DNA of 64,000 nucleotides, taken from NCBI GenBank assembly GCA_963843275.1, contig CAWJJM010000004.1, positions 620,001 to 684,000 on the forward strand. The letters are read 5' to 3'. The DNA is from CAWJJM01 sp963843275. Its GTDB lineage: Bacteria > Acidobacteriota > Thermoanaerobaculia > Multivoradales > JBCCEF01. Made by a program: the position numbers and the translations under genes. This document shows, piece after piece, positions 36,293 to 48,132 of the stretch; position 1 is the first letter of the stretch; each line of letters starts with the position of its first letter. The notes beneath the pieces were generated by a model, which did no database searches, was not told the DNA's origin, and was given only the letters and a program-made list of their open reading frames with translations.

Positions 36293-36931
36293 TCAGGTCG
36301 GTCCGCCGTCCTCGCTCCCCGCCTCCGCAGGGGACCTCGCAGCGGCGCCGGCGGCGGCCCGCCGGGCCAGCCGGTCGAGGTTGACCGCGTTGACCAGGAT
36401 GTGCGCCACGATCGGCGCCAGCAGCGTGCCCCGCCACACGACCAGGCCCCCGAAGCCGGCCCCGGCGAGGGCGGCGAACGCGGTCCAGGCGCGGAAGGCC
36501 AGGCCGGGCCCGGTGTGGAGGACGGCGAACAGCGCCGTCGCCCAGCCCCAGCCCCAGGCGCCCTGCACGGCGCCGCGGAAGAACAGCTCCTCGGCGACGC
36601 CGGAGAGGACGGCCAAGGCGATGACCTCGTCGCGGCCGAGCGGTCCGAGGAGCCCGCCGATGTGATCCTCGAGCTGGCGTGCCGCCGGCAGCCAGCGCGC
36701 GCCGGCGGCCCAGGCGGCGAGCAGGGCGGCGCCGGTCGCCAGGCCGAGCGCCAGGTCCAGCCACCAGGTGGCCGGGTCGACGAACAGGCTCAGCGGGATG
36801 CGGCCGCGGCGGCTGCCCAGCCAGACGATCGCGGCCAGGCCGAGGACCAGGTAGAAGATCCACGCCGCCCGCACCACCCGCCGGCCGGCGTCCGGCGGCG
36901 GTCCCGCCGCAGGCGGCTGCGGCGGCGTCAT
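36293..36931 (-). CDS. CPBP-family intramembrane metalloprotease
   Basis: A 212-residue membrane protein with the CPBP (Abi/Rce1) motifs: GVAEELFFRGAVQG (the E-E-x-x-x-R pair), a following H in ATALFAVLHTGPG, and HILVNAVNLDR. About six spans. The ATG at 36931 lies in the sequence AGGATGACG, so its start would overlap a TGA that ends gyrA in the expected acidic frame. In the frame as given, gyrA reads into it without a stop. Confidence 0.8.
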   Translation of the reverse strand: MTPPQPPAAGPPPDAGRRVVRAAWIFYLVLGLAAIVWLGSRRGRIPLSLFVDPATWWLDLALGLATGAALLAAWAAGARWLPAARQLEDHIGGLLGPLGRDEVIALAVLSGVAEELFFRGAVQGAWGWGWATALFAVLHTGPGLAFRAWTAFAALAGAGFGGLVVWRGTLLAPIVAHILVNAVNLDRLARRAAAGAAARSPAEAGSEDGGPT

Positions 36932-39518
36932 CCTGCGTCCGGACCGTCGTCGTCGGCGCGGCGCGTCGCCGCCGCCGTCCCCGCCGGTTCCGCCGGCCTC
37001 GTCGCCCACCTCGCCGTCCTCGAGCTCGGTCGGCGCGTCGACCATCTCCTCGACCTCCTCGACGTCGTCCTCCTCGCGCTCGACGAGCTTGGCCGCCGCC
37101 ACCAGCCGGTCGTCGCCCTCGAGGTCCATGATCTTGACGCCCTGGGTGGAGCGGCCGATGACCCGGAACGACGCCACCGGGGTGCGCAGGATCTTGCCCT
37201 CCTGGCTGATCAGGATGACCTCGTCCTCGTCGCCGACCTGGCGGACGGCGATCACCTCGCCGGTCTTCGCGGTGACGCGGAGGTTGAGGATCCCCTTGCC
37301 GCCCCGGCCCTGCACGCGGTAGTCGTCGACCGCCGAGCGCTTGCCGTAGCCGAGCTCGGCGACGGTGAACAGGTCGCCGCCCTCCTGGAGAGGGCCTCCA
37401 TCCCCACCACCCGGTCGCCCTTGCGCAGGCGGATGCCGCGCACGCCGGCGGCGGTGCGGCCCATCGCCCGCACGTCGCTCTCGTGGAAGCGGATCGAGTA
37501 GCCGCGGGCGGTGGCGAGGAAGATCTCCTGGCTGCCGTCGGTGACGCGGACGTTGAGCAGCTCGTCGCCCTCGTTGATGCCGATGGCGTAGATGCCGCGC
37601 GCCATCGGGCGCGAGTAGGCGGCGAGCTCGGTCTTCTTCACCCGCCCGTCGCGGTGGCGAACATCAGGTAGCGGTCGTCGCTGAACTCGCGGATCGCCAC
37701 CGTGGTCGCCATCCGCTCGTCGGCGTCGAGGTCGAGCAGGTTGACGATCGCCTTGCCCTTCGCCGCCGGACCCGCCTCCGGGATCTCGTGCACCTTGATC
37801 CAGTAGACCCGGCCGCTGGCGGTGAACACCAGCACGTAGGAGTGCGCCGAGGCGACGTAGAGGTGCTCGACGAAGTCGCCCTCCTTGGTGAGCATCCCGG
37901 TGCGCCCCTTGCCGCCGCGGTGCTGCGCCCGGTAGAGGGCGAGCGGCGAGCGCTTGAGGTAACCGGTCGAGGTGACCGTGATCACCATGTCCTCGTCGGC
38001 GATCATGTCCTCGATGGTGATCTCGTGGGTCTCCGGGATGATCTCGGTGCGGCGCGCGTCGCCGTAGGTGTCGCGCAGCGCCGCCAGCTCGCCCCGGATC
38101 TCCTCGAGCACCAGGCGGTCGGAGCCGAGGATCGCGCGCAGCCGCTCGATCAGGGTCATCAGCTCGCGGTACTCGTCGACCACCTTCTCGCGCTCGAGGC
38201 CGGTCAGCCGCTGCAGGCGCATGTCGAGGATCGCCTGCGCCTGCACCTCCGACAGCGCGAAGCCCTCCATCAGCGCGGTGCGGGCGTCGGCGGGCGTGTG
38301 GCTGGCGCGGATGGTGGCGATCACCTCGTCGAGGTGGTCGAGCGCCTTGAGGATGCCCTCGAGGATGTGGGCCCGCTCCTCGGCCTTGCGCAGGTCGTAG
38401 CGGGTGCGCCGGATCACCACCGTCTTGCGGTGGTCGAGGAAGTGGCGCAGCATCTCGCCCAGCGTCAGCACCTTCGGCTGGTTGTCGACGATCGCCAGCA
38501 GGATGATGCCGAAGGTGGTCTGCATCTGGGTCATCTTGTAGAGCGTGTTGAGGATGACCTCGGGGACCTCGTTGCGGCGCACGTCGAGGACGATGCGGAT
38601 GCCGTCGCGGTCGGACTCGTCGCGCAGGTCGGTGATGCCGTCGATCCGCTTCTCGCGCACCAGCTCGGCGATGCGCTCGATCAGCCGCGCCTTGTTGACC
38701 TGGTAGGGGATCTCGGTGATGACGATCGCCTGGCGGTCGCTCTTCTCGTCGCGCTCGATCTCGGCGCGGGCGCGCATCTGGATGATGCCGCGGCCGGTGG
38801 AGTACGCCGAGCGGATGCCGTCGTAGCCGTGGATGAAGCCGGCGGTGGGGAAGTCGGGCCCGGGCAGCACCTCCATCAGCTCGTCGAGGCCGACGTCCGG
38901 GTCGTCGATCAGCAGGTTCAGCGCGTCGACCAGCTCGTTGAGGTTGTGGGGCGGGATGTTGGTCGCCATGCCCACCGCGATGCCGGAGGTGCCGTTGAGC
39001 AGCAGGTTCGGCAGCCGCGCCGGCAGCACCACCGGCTCGCTCTCCGAGCCGTCGTAGTTCTCCACCCAGTCGACGGTCTCCTTGTCGATGTCGTCGCGGA
39101 GCATCTCCTCGGCGAGCTTGGTCAGGCGCACCTCGGTGTACCGCATCGCCGCCGGGGAGTCGCCGTCGATCGAGCCGAAGTTGCCCTGCCCGTCCACCAG
39201 CGGGTAGCGCATCGAGAAGTCCTGCGCCAGGCGCACCACGGTGTCGTAGATCGCGGCGTCGCCGTGGGGGTGGTACTTGCCCATCACGTCGCCGACGATG
39301 CGGGCCGACTTCTTGTAGGGGCGGGTGGAGGTGTTGCCGCTCTCCCACATCCCGTAGAGCACCCGCCGGTGCACCGGCTTGAGCCCGTCGCGCACGTCGG
39401 GCAGCGCCCGCCCGATGATCACGCTCATCGCGTAATCGAGGTACGAGCGCTTCATCTCCTCTTCGATGTCGACGAGGATCGGGTGCTCCACCGGCGGGTT
39501 CGTGTCGTCGATCGTCAT
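36928..39518 (-). CDS. gyrA: DNA gyrase subunit A (frameshifts near 37645, 37390 and the 3' end)
   Basis: Type II topoisomerase subunit that cuts and rejoins DNA, forming A2B2 with GyrB. It starts MTIDDTNPPVEHPILVDIEEEM. The breakage-reunion domain holds HPHGDAAIYD (83-92) and the catalytic Tyr127 in AAMRYTEV. The C-terminal beta-pinwheel has the GyrA box QGRGGKG near 37312. Two slips, near 37645 (TATGG/RVKKTEL) and 37390, break the pinwheel. The end is acidic (EREEDDVEEVEEMVD). Position 88 is Ala where many bacteria have the quinolone-sensitive Ser. The gene follows gyrB by 78 bases. Confidence 0.93.
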
Positions 39519-39596
39519 CTCACTCCGTTCCTTCGGTTCTCGGGCCGCGGCGGGCGGCCGGGGGGGCCGGCGCGGGCGGCCCCGCGCCGCCGCCGG

Positions 39597-42026
<2,430 letters not shown>

Positions 42027-42096
42027 AGGTCCCTCTCCGATCGCCGTATTGTCGAGTTGGTGACCCTGCCGAAGAGCAGGGCGCCGGGACGCTCCG

Positions 42097-42125
42097 ATTA
42101 TAGCAGACGGAGGCCCTTCTGGAAA
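42097..42125 (-). promoter_or_regulatory. Sigma-70 promoter of gyrB
   Basis: On the minus strand, TTTCCA (42125-42120), a 17-base spacer and a perfect TATAAT (42102-42097), 71 bases before the gyrB start. This is an AT-rich island in an otherwise GC-rich stretch, with a T-rich patch just upstream (42130-42150). Confidence 0.65.
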
Positions 42126-42162
42126 GAGAGTAGGTTTTTTGTTTTCAGCGTCTTAGACCTGC

Positions 42163-43287
42163 TCAGAGGGGCGGGACTTGCGGCTCGATCACGCCCCCGG
42201 CGACCGACCACCTCCGCTCCACCTCGAGACCCTGCCAGACCGCCGGCCGGTTGGAGGTCGCCAGCAGCTGCCGCGACCCCGCGAAGACGGTCCACAGCCG
42301 GGCCAGGGTGTCCGGTGCCAGCTCGGCGTCGAGGTCGTCGAGCAGGACGACGGGATCCCGCCCCAGCTCCTCCAGGACCTCGCGGTGCGCGGCGGTGAGC
42401 AGCAGCGAGAGCGCCTTGCGCTCGCCGGCCGATACGGTGCCGCGCACGGCGTGACCGCCCCAGCGCACGTCGAGGTCGTCGCGGTGCGGACCCAGCAGGG
42501 GCTGGCCGCGGCGCAGCTCCTCGGCGGCGTGGCGCTCGAACCGCTCGCGGATCGCCGCCTCGCCGTCGCGGCCGGCCGCCGGTGAAGGCCGGTAGACCAG
42601 CGTGATCGGCGGGAAGGGGAGGTCCGCCGCGGCCACCACCCGTTCCAGCGCCGCGGCGAGGCGCTCGCGGTAGGCGGCGCGCAGGTCGATCACCTCCGCC
42701 GCGGCGCTGGCCAGCACCGCGTTCCAGCTCGCCAGCTCGGCGGCATCGCGGCGCCCGGCGGCCAGCAGGTCGCGCTTCTGCCGCAGCGCGCGGCGGTAGC
42801 GCGACAACGCCTCGAGCGCCGTCGGCCGCATGCCGACGACGCCGCGGTCGAGCAGACGCCGCCGCAGCGCCGGGGCCCCGGTGGGGACGTCGGCGTCCGT
42901 CGCCACCCAGGCCACCACCGGCAGCGCGCCGAGGTGCTCGGCCAGCGGCGAGGTGCGGCCGTTGACGCTGCGCAGCCGTTCGCCACCCTCGTCGCCGCCG
43001 GCGCGCCAGCCCACCTCGAGGTGGATGCGCGCGGCACCCTCGGCCTCGCCGGCGAGGTGGAAGCCGGCGGCACCGTGGCGCGCGCAGTCGGTGATCTGGG
43101 CGGTGCGGAAGCTGCGGGTGGTGGCGAGGACGTACACCGCCTCGAGGAGCGACGTCTTGCCGGCGCCGTTGCCGCCGACCAGCAGGTGCCGCCCCGGGGA
43201 GGGGGCGAAGACGAGCGGCGCGAGGTTGCGGAAGTCGCGGGCTTCGAGGCGGACGAGCACCGGGAGGCCCGGCGGCCGGCGGGGCAC
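42163..43287 (-). CDS. recF: DNA replication and repair protein RecF
   Basis: SMC-like ATPase that helps load RecA at gaps. 374 residues with LEARDFRNLAPLVF at the N-terminus, Walker A GGNGAGKTSLLEA (about 39-51), the signature region TVSAGERKALSLLL, and Walker B VVLLDDLDAELAP. Length and order are normal and the frame is clean. It lies 15 bases after dnaN in the standard dnaA-dnaN-recF-gyrB order. Confidence 0.95.
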   Translation of the reverse strand: MPRRPPGLPVLVRLEARDFRNLAPLVFAPSPGRHLLVGGNGAGKTSLLEAVYVLATTRSFRTAQITDCARHGAAGFHLAGEAEGAARIHLEVGWRAGGDEGGERLRSVNGRTSPLAEHLGALPVVAWVATDADVPTGAPALRRRLLDRGVVGMRPTALEALSRYRRALRQKRDLLAAGRRDAAELASWNAVLASAAAEVIDLRAAYRERLAAALERVVAAADLPFPPITLVYRPSPAAGRDGEAAIRERFERHAAEELRRGQPLLGPHRDDLDVRWGGHAVRGTVSAGERKALSLLLTAAHREVLEELGRDPVVLLDDLDAELAPDTLARLWTVFAGSRQLLATSNRPAVWQGLEVERRWSVAGGVIEPQVPPL

Positions 43288-43302
43288 GCCCGCCCGGGCC
43301 GC

Positions 43303-44454
43303 CTAGATGCGCATCGGCATGATGACGCAGAGGTAGCGGCCGACCGCCTCGCCGCCGGCGGCCGCCTCGGGCCCGGAGTCTTCCTCGCCGGCGACCTCGT
43401 CGCCCACCGGGTACCCGACCGCCTGGGTGTTCTCGTCCTTGAGCTCGAACCGCACGCGCTGGTCGTCGAAGGCGCGCAGGAAGTCGAGGATGTAGTCGGG
43501 GTTGATGCCGAGCCGGAACTCCTCGCCCTCGTAGTCGCAGGGCACCTCCTCGACCGCCTCGCCGAGGTCGGGGTTGGCGGTGGAGACGGAGAGCTGGTCG
43601 GCCACGAACTGCAGCCGCACCGCGCGCGCCCGGTCGCCGGTCAGCAGCGCCACGCGCTGCACGGCGTCGGAGAGCTGGCGGCGGTCGAAGACCACCGACT
43701 TGTCGTTGTCGCGGGCGATGACCCTCTCGTAGTCCGGGAAGGTGCCTTCGAGGATGCGGCAGATCAGCTCGCGGCCGCCGAGGCGGAACGACAGGTGGTG
43801 CTCGCCGCGCCGGTAGCCGACGGTGTCGCCGCCCTCGAAGCGCTGCAGCTCCTGCAGCGCCTTGCGCGGCACCAGCACCTGGTCCTCGCGCCCGCCGCCG
43901 CCGTCGAGCCGCGTCTCGACCAGCGCCAGCCGGTGGCCGTCGGTGGCGACCATCTCCACCGCGCCGTCCTTCAGCTTGAGCAGCGCCCCGTTGAGCTGGA
44001 AGCGCGACTCCTCGGCCGAGATGGCGAAGAAGATCTTCGAGATCATCCCGCGGAAGACCGCGAAGGGCACCTCGAGAGCGAACTCCTCGCTGACCTCGGG
44101 GAGCTGCGGGAAGTCGTCCGGCTTCATGCCGTGGATCTTGAAGCGCGACCGGCCGGCCTTGATGGTGAGCCACTGCGGCTCCTCCTCGGCCAGGTGCACC
44201 TCGTCGCCGGCGACGGCGCGGATGATCTCCATGAACTTCTTGGCGGGGATGGCGATGGCGCCGTCGCGCGCCACGTCGGCGCGGCACGAGGAGGTCAGCG
44301 ACACGTCGAGGTCCGTCGCCGCGAGCCGGAGCTGGTCGCCGGCGGCGCTGAGCAGGATGTGCGACAGCACCGGGATCGTGGTCTTGCGCTCCACGATGCC
44401 CTGCATCGGCGCGAGCTCGTTGAGGAACTCGTGGCGGTTCAGCCGGATCTCCAT
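43303..44454 (-). CDS. dnaN: DNA polymerase III beta subunit (sliding clamp)
   Basis: Ring-shaped clamp of 383 residues in three clamp domains. Landmarks are PVLSHILLSA, LAATDLDVSL, the second-domain VATDGHRLALVE, GTFPDYERVI and the conserved tail ending YLCVIMPMRI (usually Y-x-x-M-P-x-R-x). Strong AAGGAGGAGGGG precedes the ATG at 44454. Unusually, a Glu/Gly-rich insertion (EVAGEEDSGPEAAAGGE) sits just before the tail. Confidence 0.97.
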   Translation of the reverse strand: MEIRLNRHEFLNELAPMQGIVERKTTIPVLSHILLSAAGDQLRLAATDLDVSLTSSCRADVARDGAIAIPAKKFMEIIRAVAGDEVHLAEEEPQWLTIKAGRSRFKIHGMKPDDFPQLPEVSEEFALEVPFAVFRGMISKIFFAISAEESRFQLNGALLKLKDGAVEMVATDGHRLALVETRLDGGGGREDQVLVPRKALQELQRFEGGDTVGYRRGEHHLSFRLGGRELICRILEGTFPDYERVIARDNDKSVVFDRRQLSDAVQRVALLTGDRARAVRLQFVADQLSVSTANPDLGEAVEEVPCDYEGEEFRLGINPDYILDFLRAFDDQRVRFELKDENTQAVGYPVGDEVAGEEDSGPEAAAGGEAVGRYLCVIMPMRI

Positions 44455-44882
44455 GGACTCCCCTCCTCCTTCCAAAAGAGAGGTCAATATAGCACAGCAG
44501 TCGGTAGACGTCGGTTCTGTGGAGCGCGCGGAAAACGCCGCAACATGCTTCCTCTCAGTCGCTTAGCAGAGCACCCAAACCCAGCCCGAAGCTGTGGATC
44601 GCCGCCGGACGAGGTGTGGAAAACCGCCGACCGGCGAGATTTCCGCAACCGCGTCCACAGCACTCCCCGCAAGCTTCTCCACACCTTCTCCGCGCCCGCG
44701 GGCCGAGCGCACCGGAAGCGGGGTCGTGCCGGCGACGGAGAGGGGGCGCCCCGGTGGGCGGCGCGGGGCGGCGAGCCTGGTGGGGCCGCGACGAGCGCGG
44801 GGACGGCCGGCCCCGGGGCGGCGGCGGCCCCGGTGCGGTCGGCACGGTGCGGCCGACGCGGAAGACGCTTCCGCATCGGCGT
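44455..44882. other. dnaA-dnaN intergenic region with DnaA-box cluster; candidate oriC
   Basis: A 428-base gene-free segment. DnaA-box-like 9-mers (consensus TTATNCACA) are TGTGGATCG at 44593, TGTGGAAAA at 44615 (8 of 9), GCGTCCACA at 44651 (weak) and TTCTCCACA at 44675 (8 of 9), all within 91 bases. On the dnaN side, TATATT (44491-44486, minus) is a possible -10 box for dnaN. The dnaA side (44700-44880) is GC-rich with nothing else seen. The AT-rich stretch upstream of dnaA at 46251-46440 is the alternative unwinding site. Confidence 0.55.
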
Positions 44883-46250
44883 TCAGGTGGTGAAGTGCTC
44901 TTCCATCTGGGCGATGACCCGCTCGAGCTCCGCGTCCTTCTCCCGGAGCTGCCCGATCTTGTCCACCGAGTACATCACCGTGGAGTGGTGCTTGTCGTTG
45001 AACAGTCGCCCGATCTCGGGGTAGGAGAGGCCGGTGAGCCGCTTGCACAGGTACATCGCCACCTGGCGGGGGAAAGCGATCTGCCGCGAGTTGCTGCGGC
45101 TCTTGATCTCGGACACCTTGAGCCCGTAGTGCCGCGCCACGTGCTTGACGATGTCGGGCCCGTTGATGCGCTGGTGCTCCTCGGGGAGGATGTCCTTGAG
45201 CGTCTCGCGGGCGAGGTCGAGGGTCACCGGGCGGCCGGTCAGCGAAGCGAAGGCGAGCACGCGGTTGAGCAGGCCCTCGAGCTCGCGGACGTTGGACTTG
45301 ACCTGCCGGGCGACGAACTCGGTGACCTCCGCCGGCAGCTCGACCCCCTCGCAGTCGGCCTTGCGGCGCAGGATCGCCATCTTGGTCTCGAGCTCGGGGG
45401 GTTGGATGTCGGCGATCAGCCCCCACTCGAAGCGGCTGCGCAGGCGCTCCTCGAGGGTGGGGATCTGCCGCGGCGAGGAGTCCGAGGTCAGGACGATCTG
45501 CTTCTGGCCCGTGTACAGCGTGTTGAAGGTGTGGAAGAACTCCTCCTGGGTGCGCTCCTTGCCGGCGAGGAACTGGATGTCGTCGACCAGCAGCACGTCG
45601 ATGGTGCGGTAGCGCTCGCGGAAGACCGGCATGCGGTCGAAGCGGATCGAGTTGATCAGCTCGTTGACGAACTGCTCGGCCGGCAGGTACATCACCCGCA
45701 GGTGCGGTCGCTCGGCGGCGATGCGGTGGCCGATCGCGTGACACAGGTGGGTCTTGCCCAGCCCCACGCCGCCATACAGGAAGAGCGGGTTGTAGGTCTC
45801 CCACGGACGTTCCGCCACCGCCTGGGCGGCGGCGTGGGCGAACTCGTTCGACTTGCCGACGACGAAGCTCTCGAAGACGTAGCGCGGGTTGAGGCGCGGC
45901 GGCGCCGGCGGTGAGCCGGTCGCGGGCGCGGGCGCGGCGGCGGCGCTGCCGTCGTCCTCCGCCCTCTCCCCGTCCGCGCTGTCGTCGAGCCGGAAGAGCA
46001 CCTCGTAGCTCGCCCCGGTGGCGTCGGCGATGGCGCGGTCGACGGCGGGGCGGTAGCTCTCCTCCAGCGTGTGGAGGAAACGGGCGTTGGGTGCCATCAG
46101 CACCAGGCGGCGTCCCTCGGCGCGCGCCTTGAGCGGCCGGAACCAGGTGGCGTACTCGTCGGCGTCGAGCTGTCGCTCCAGCTCGCGTTTGACTCGGGTC
46201 CACAGCGGCGGGCGGCGGTCTGAGGGGCGCGAAGGCACACGGATCTCCAC
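44883..46250 (-). CDS. dnaA: Chromosomal replication initiator DnaA
   Basis: Origin-binding AAA+ ATPase of 455 residues. Domain I covers about 1-90. The linker is Ala/Pro-rich (about 95-125). Domain III has YVFESFVVGKSNEFAHAAA, Walker A YGGVGLGKTHL, Walker B VLLVDDIQFLAGK and the VRELEG sensor. Domain IV ends with the DNA-binding signature DKHHSTVMYSVDKIG. GTG start at 46250. Upstream DnaA-like 9-mers ATCTCCACA (46243) and ATTTCCACA (46254) suggest autoregulation. Confidence 0.97.
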   Translation of the reverse strand: MEIRVPSRPSDRRPPLWTRVKRELERQLDADEYATWFRPLKARAEGRRLVLMAPNARFLHTLEESYRPAVDRAIADATGASYEVLFRLDDSADGERAEDDGSAAAAPAPATGSPPAPPRLNPRYVFESFVVGKSNEFAHAAAQAVAERPWETYNPLFLYGGVGLGKTHLCHAIGHRIAAERPHLRVMYLPAEQFVNELINSIRFDRMPVFRERYRTIDVLLVDDIQFLAGKERTQEEFFHTFNTLYTGQKQIVLTSDSSPRQIPTLEERLRSRFEWGLIADIQPPELETKMAILRRKADCEGVELPAEVTEFVARQVKSNVRELEGLLNRVLAFASLTGRPVTLDLARETLKDILPEEHQRINGPDIVKHVARHYGLKVSEIKSRSNSRQIAFPRQVAMYLCKRLTGLSYPEIGRLFNDKHHSTVMYSVDKIGQLREKDAELERVIAQMEEHFTT

Positions 46251-46331
46251 AATATTTCCACAACCTGCGGAAATTCACACGCGAGGGAAAAGAGGCCGAA
46301 TTGTCGAGCGGCTGCGTGTCGAAGTGGGCCG

Positions 46332-46359
46332 ATGATAACACAGCCCATGCGCCGCGCAA
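46332..46359 (-). promoter_or_regulatory. Candidate promoter of dnaA
   Basis: On the minus strand, TTGCGC (46359-46354), 16 bases, then TATCAT (46337-46332), 82 bases before the GTG start of dnaA. The AT-rich leader between contains two weak DnaA-box-like sites. Confidence 0.4.
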
Positions 46360-46419
46360 CCCCCTCCCGCGAGATTCGGGACGATTACCACAAAGAACGA
46401 AGAATCAAAGACTTACAGC

Positions 46420-48132
46420 CTAAAACGGCGCCGCCAGGGTGGTCAGCTCCGGCGGCAGCTCCAAGGCTCGCGACCGGGGCTCCTCGAGCGCGCGGGCGAG
46501 CCGGAGCAGCGACTCCGGAAGTGCCGGTGAGCGACGCCGGGTGATCATATCGAGAAGAGAGGGGTGGCGGGGATAGAAAACCAGGCGTACCGCCTCGTTC
46601 GCGCCGACCCCGAGCTGCTCGCGCACCAGGTCGAGGGCGCGATCGAAGCCGCCGAGCTCGTCGACGAGACCGCGCTCGTGGGCGTCCTCGCCGGTCCACA
46701 CCCGACCCTGGGCCACCGCCTCGACCGCCTTGCGGTCCAACCCGCGACCCTCGGCGACGTGATCGACGAAGGTGGCGTAGATCCGCTCGATGTCGCCGCG
46801 CGCCCGCTCGGCCTGCGCCGGGGAGTAGGGCGCCAGGGTGGAGTAGAGGTCGGCGTTGGCACCCCGCTGCACGGTGTCGTGCGAGATGCCGAGCAGGTCC
46901 TGCTGGAAGCGCCGGGTCACCAGCTTGCCGCCGACGACGCCGATCGAGCCGGTCAGGGTGGCCGGCTCGGCGACGATCTTGGTGGCCTTGGCGGCGATGT
47001 AGTAGCCGCCCGAGGCGGCGAGGTCCGACATCGACACCACCACCGGCTTCGCCGCGGCCAGCAGCTCGACCTCGCGCAGGATCAGGTCGGAGGCCAGCGC
47101 CGAGCCGCCGGGGCTGTCGATGCGCAGCACCACGGCGGCGATCGAGTCGTCCTCGCGCAGCTTGCGCAGCATCTCGCCGGTGTCGGCCGAGCCGAGGAAG
47201 ACCTCGTCGGTCAGCGGCTGCTGGCCGCCGCCGCCGCGCACGATGGTGCCGGGGGCGAAGGCCACCGCCACCCGCTTGCCGCTCGACGGCCCCGAGGGAC
47301 GGTAGTCGCGCACCGACACCAGACGCGGCTCGTCGGCCAGCTCGTCGATGTGGTCGCGGAACTCGTCGGGGTAGGAGAGTCCGTCGACCAGCCCGAGCTC
47401 CAGCGCCCGCGGGGCGCTGTAGGGGGCGTCGTCGATGATCCGTCGCACCCGCTCCGGCGACAGCCCGCGGGCCGTCGCGATCGCCCCGACGATCTGCCGG
47501 TAGTCGCTGTCGAGCACCGCCGAGATGGCGGCCCGGGTCTCCGGCGAGTGGCCGTCGCGGGTGAACGTCTCGCCGGCCCCCTTGAACGGGCCGACGTAGT
47601 TGTAGTTGGCGTCGATGTGGAGCTTGTCCAGGGTGCCGCTGAAGAAGACGCTGTCCGCGTAGAGGCCGAGCAGGTTGAGGTCGCCGGCCGGCGACAGGTA
47701 GACGTGGTCGCAGGCCGAGGCGAGGTAGTAGGGCAGGGTCCCGTTGGAGCCGTCCCCGGCGGTCTCGAGGTAGCACTCGACGAACTTGCCGTGGGCCGAC
47801 AGCGCCCGCAACTGGTCGCGCAGCTCCTGCGCCTTGGCGAGGCCGAAGGAGGTGCGCTCGAGGTACACCGCCAACCCCTTCACCCGGTCGTCGTCGCGGG
47901 CCGCCACCAGCGCCGGGTAGAGGTGCTCCATGGTGTCGGGGCGGTCGTCGGGGGTGAACGGGATCTCCACCGCCGGTGCCCACTCCACGACCGGGCGGTC
48001 GAGGCGCCACACCAGGACCGTCGCCGGGCCCAGCTCGGCGACCGGCGTGCCGCCGGCCAACAGGATCCCGGTCGCCGCGGCGGCGGCGGCGAGCCCGAGC
48101 AGGACGACGAAGACCACGACGAGGCGCTTCAT
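46420..48132 (-). CDS. sppA: Signal peptide peptidase SppA (67K type)
   Basis: Membrane-anchored serine protease that degrades leftover signal peptides. 570 residues: one N-terminal span (LVVVFVVLLGLAAAAAATGILL), then two S49 domains. The Lys general base lies in SFGLAKAQELRDQL of the first, and the Ser nucleophile in MSDLAASGGYYIAAKA of the second, followed by GSIGVVGG. The double-domain layout and length match E. coli-type SppA. The start overlaps the stop of the AstE-like gene (ATGA), making it last in the rimB-rimK operon. Confidence 0.93.
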   Translation of the reverse strand: MKRLVVVFVVLLGLAAAAAATGILLAGGTPVAELGPATVLVWRLDRPVVEWAPAVEIPFTPDDRPDTMEHLYPALVAARDDDRVKGLAVYLERTSFGLAKAQELRDQLRALSAHGKFVECYLETAGDGSNGTLPYYLASACDHVYLSPAGDLNLLGLYADSVFFSGTLDKLHIDANYNYVGPFKGAGETFTRDGHSPETRAAISAVLDSDYRQIVGAIATARGLSPERVRRIIDDAPYSAPRALELGLVDGLSYPDEFRDHIDELADEPRLVSVRDYRPSGPSSGKRVAVAFAPGTIVRGGGGQQPLTDEVFLGSADTGEMLRKLREDDSIAAVVLRIDSPGGSALASDLILREVELLAAAKPVVVSMSDLAASGGYYIAAKATKIVAEPATLTGSIGVVGGKLVTRRFQQDLLGISHDTVQRGANADLYSTLAPYSPAQAERARGDIERIYATFVDHVAEGRGLDRKAVEAVAQGRVWTGEDAHERGLVDELGGFDRALDLVREQLGVGANEAVRLVFYPRHPSLLDMITRRRSPALPESLLRLARALEEPRSRALELPPELTTLAAPF

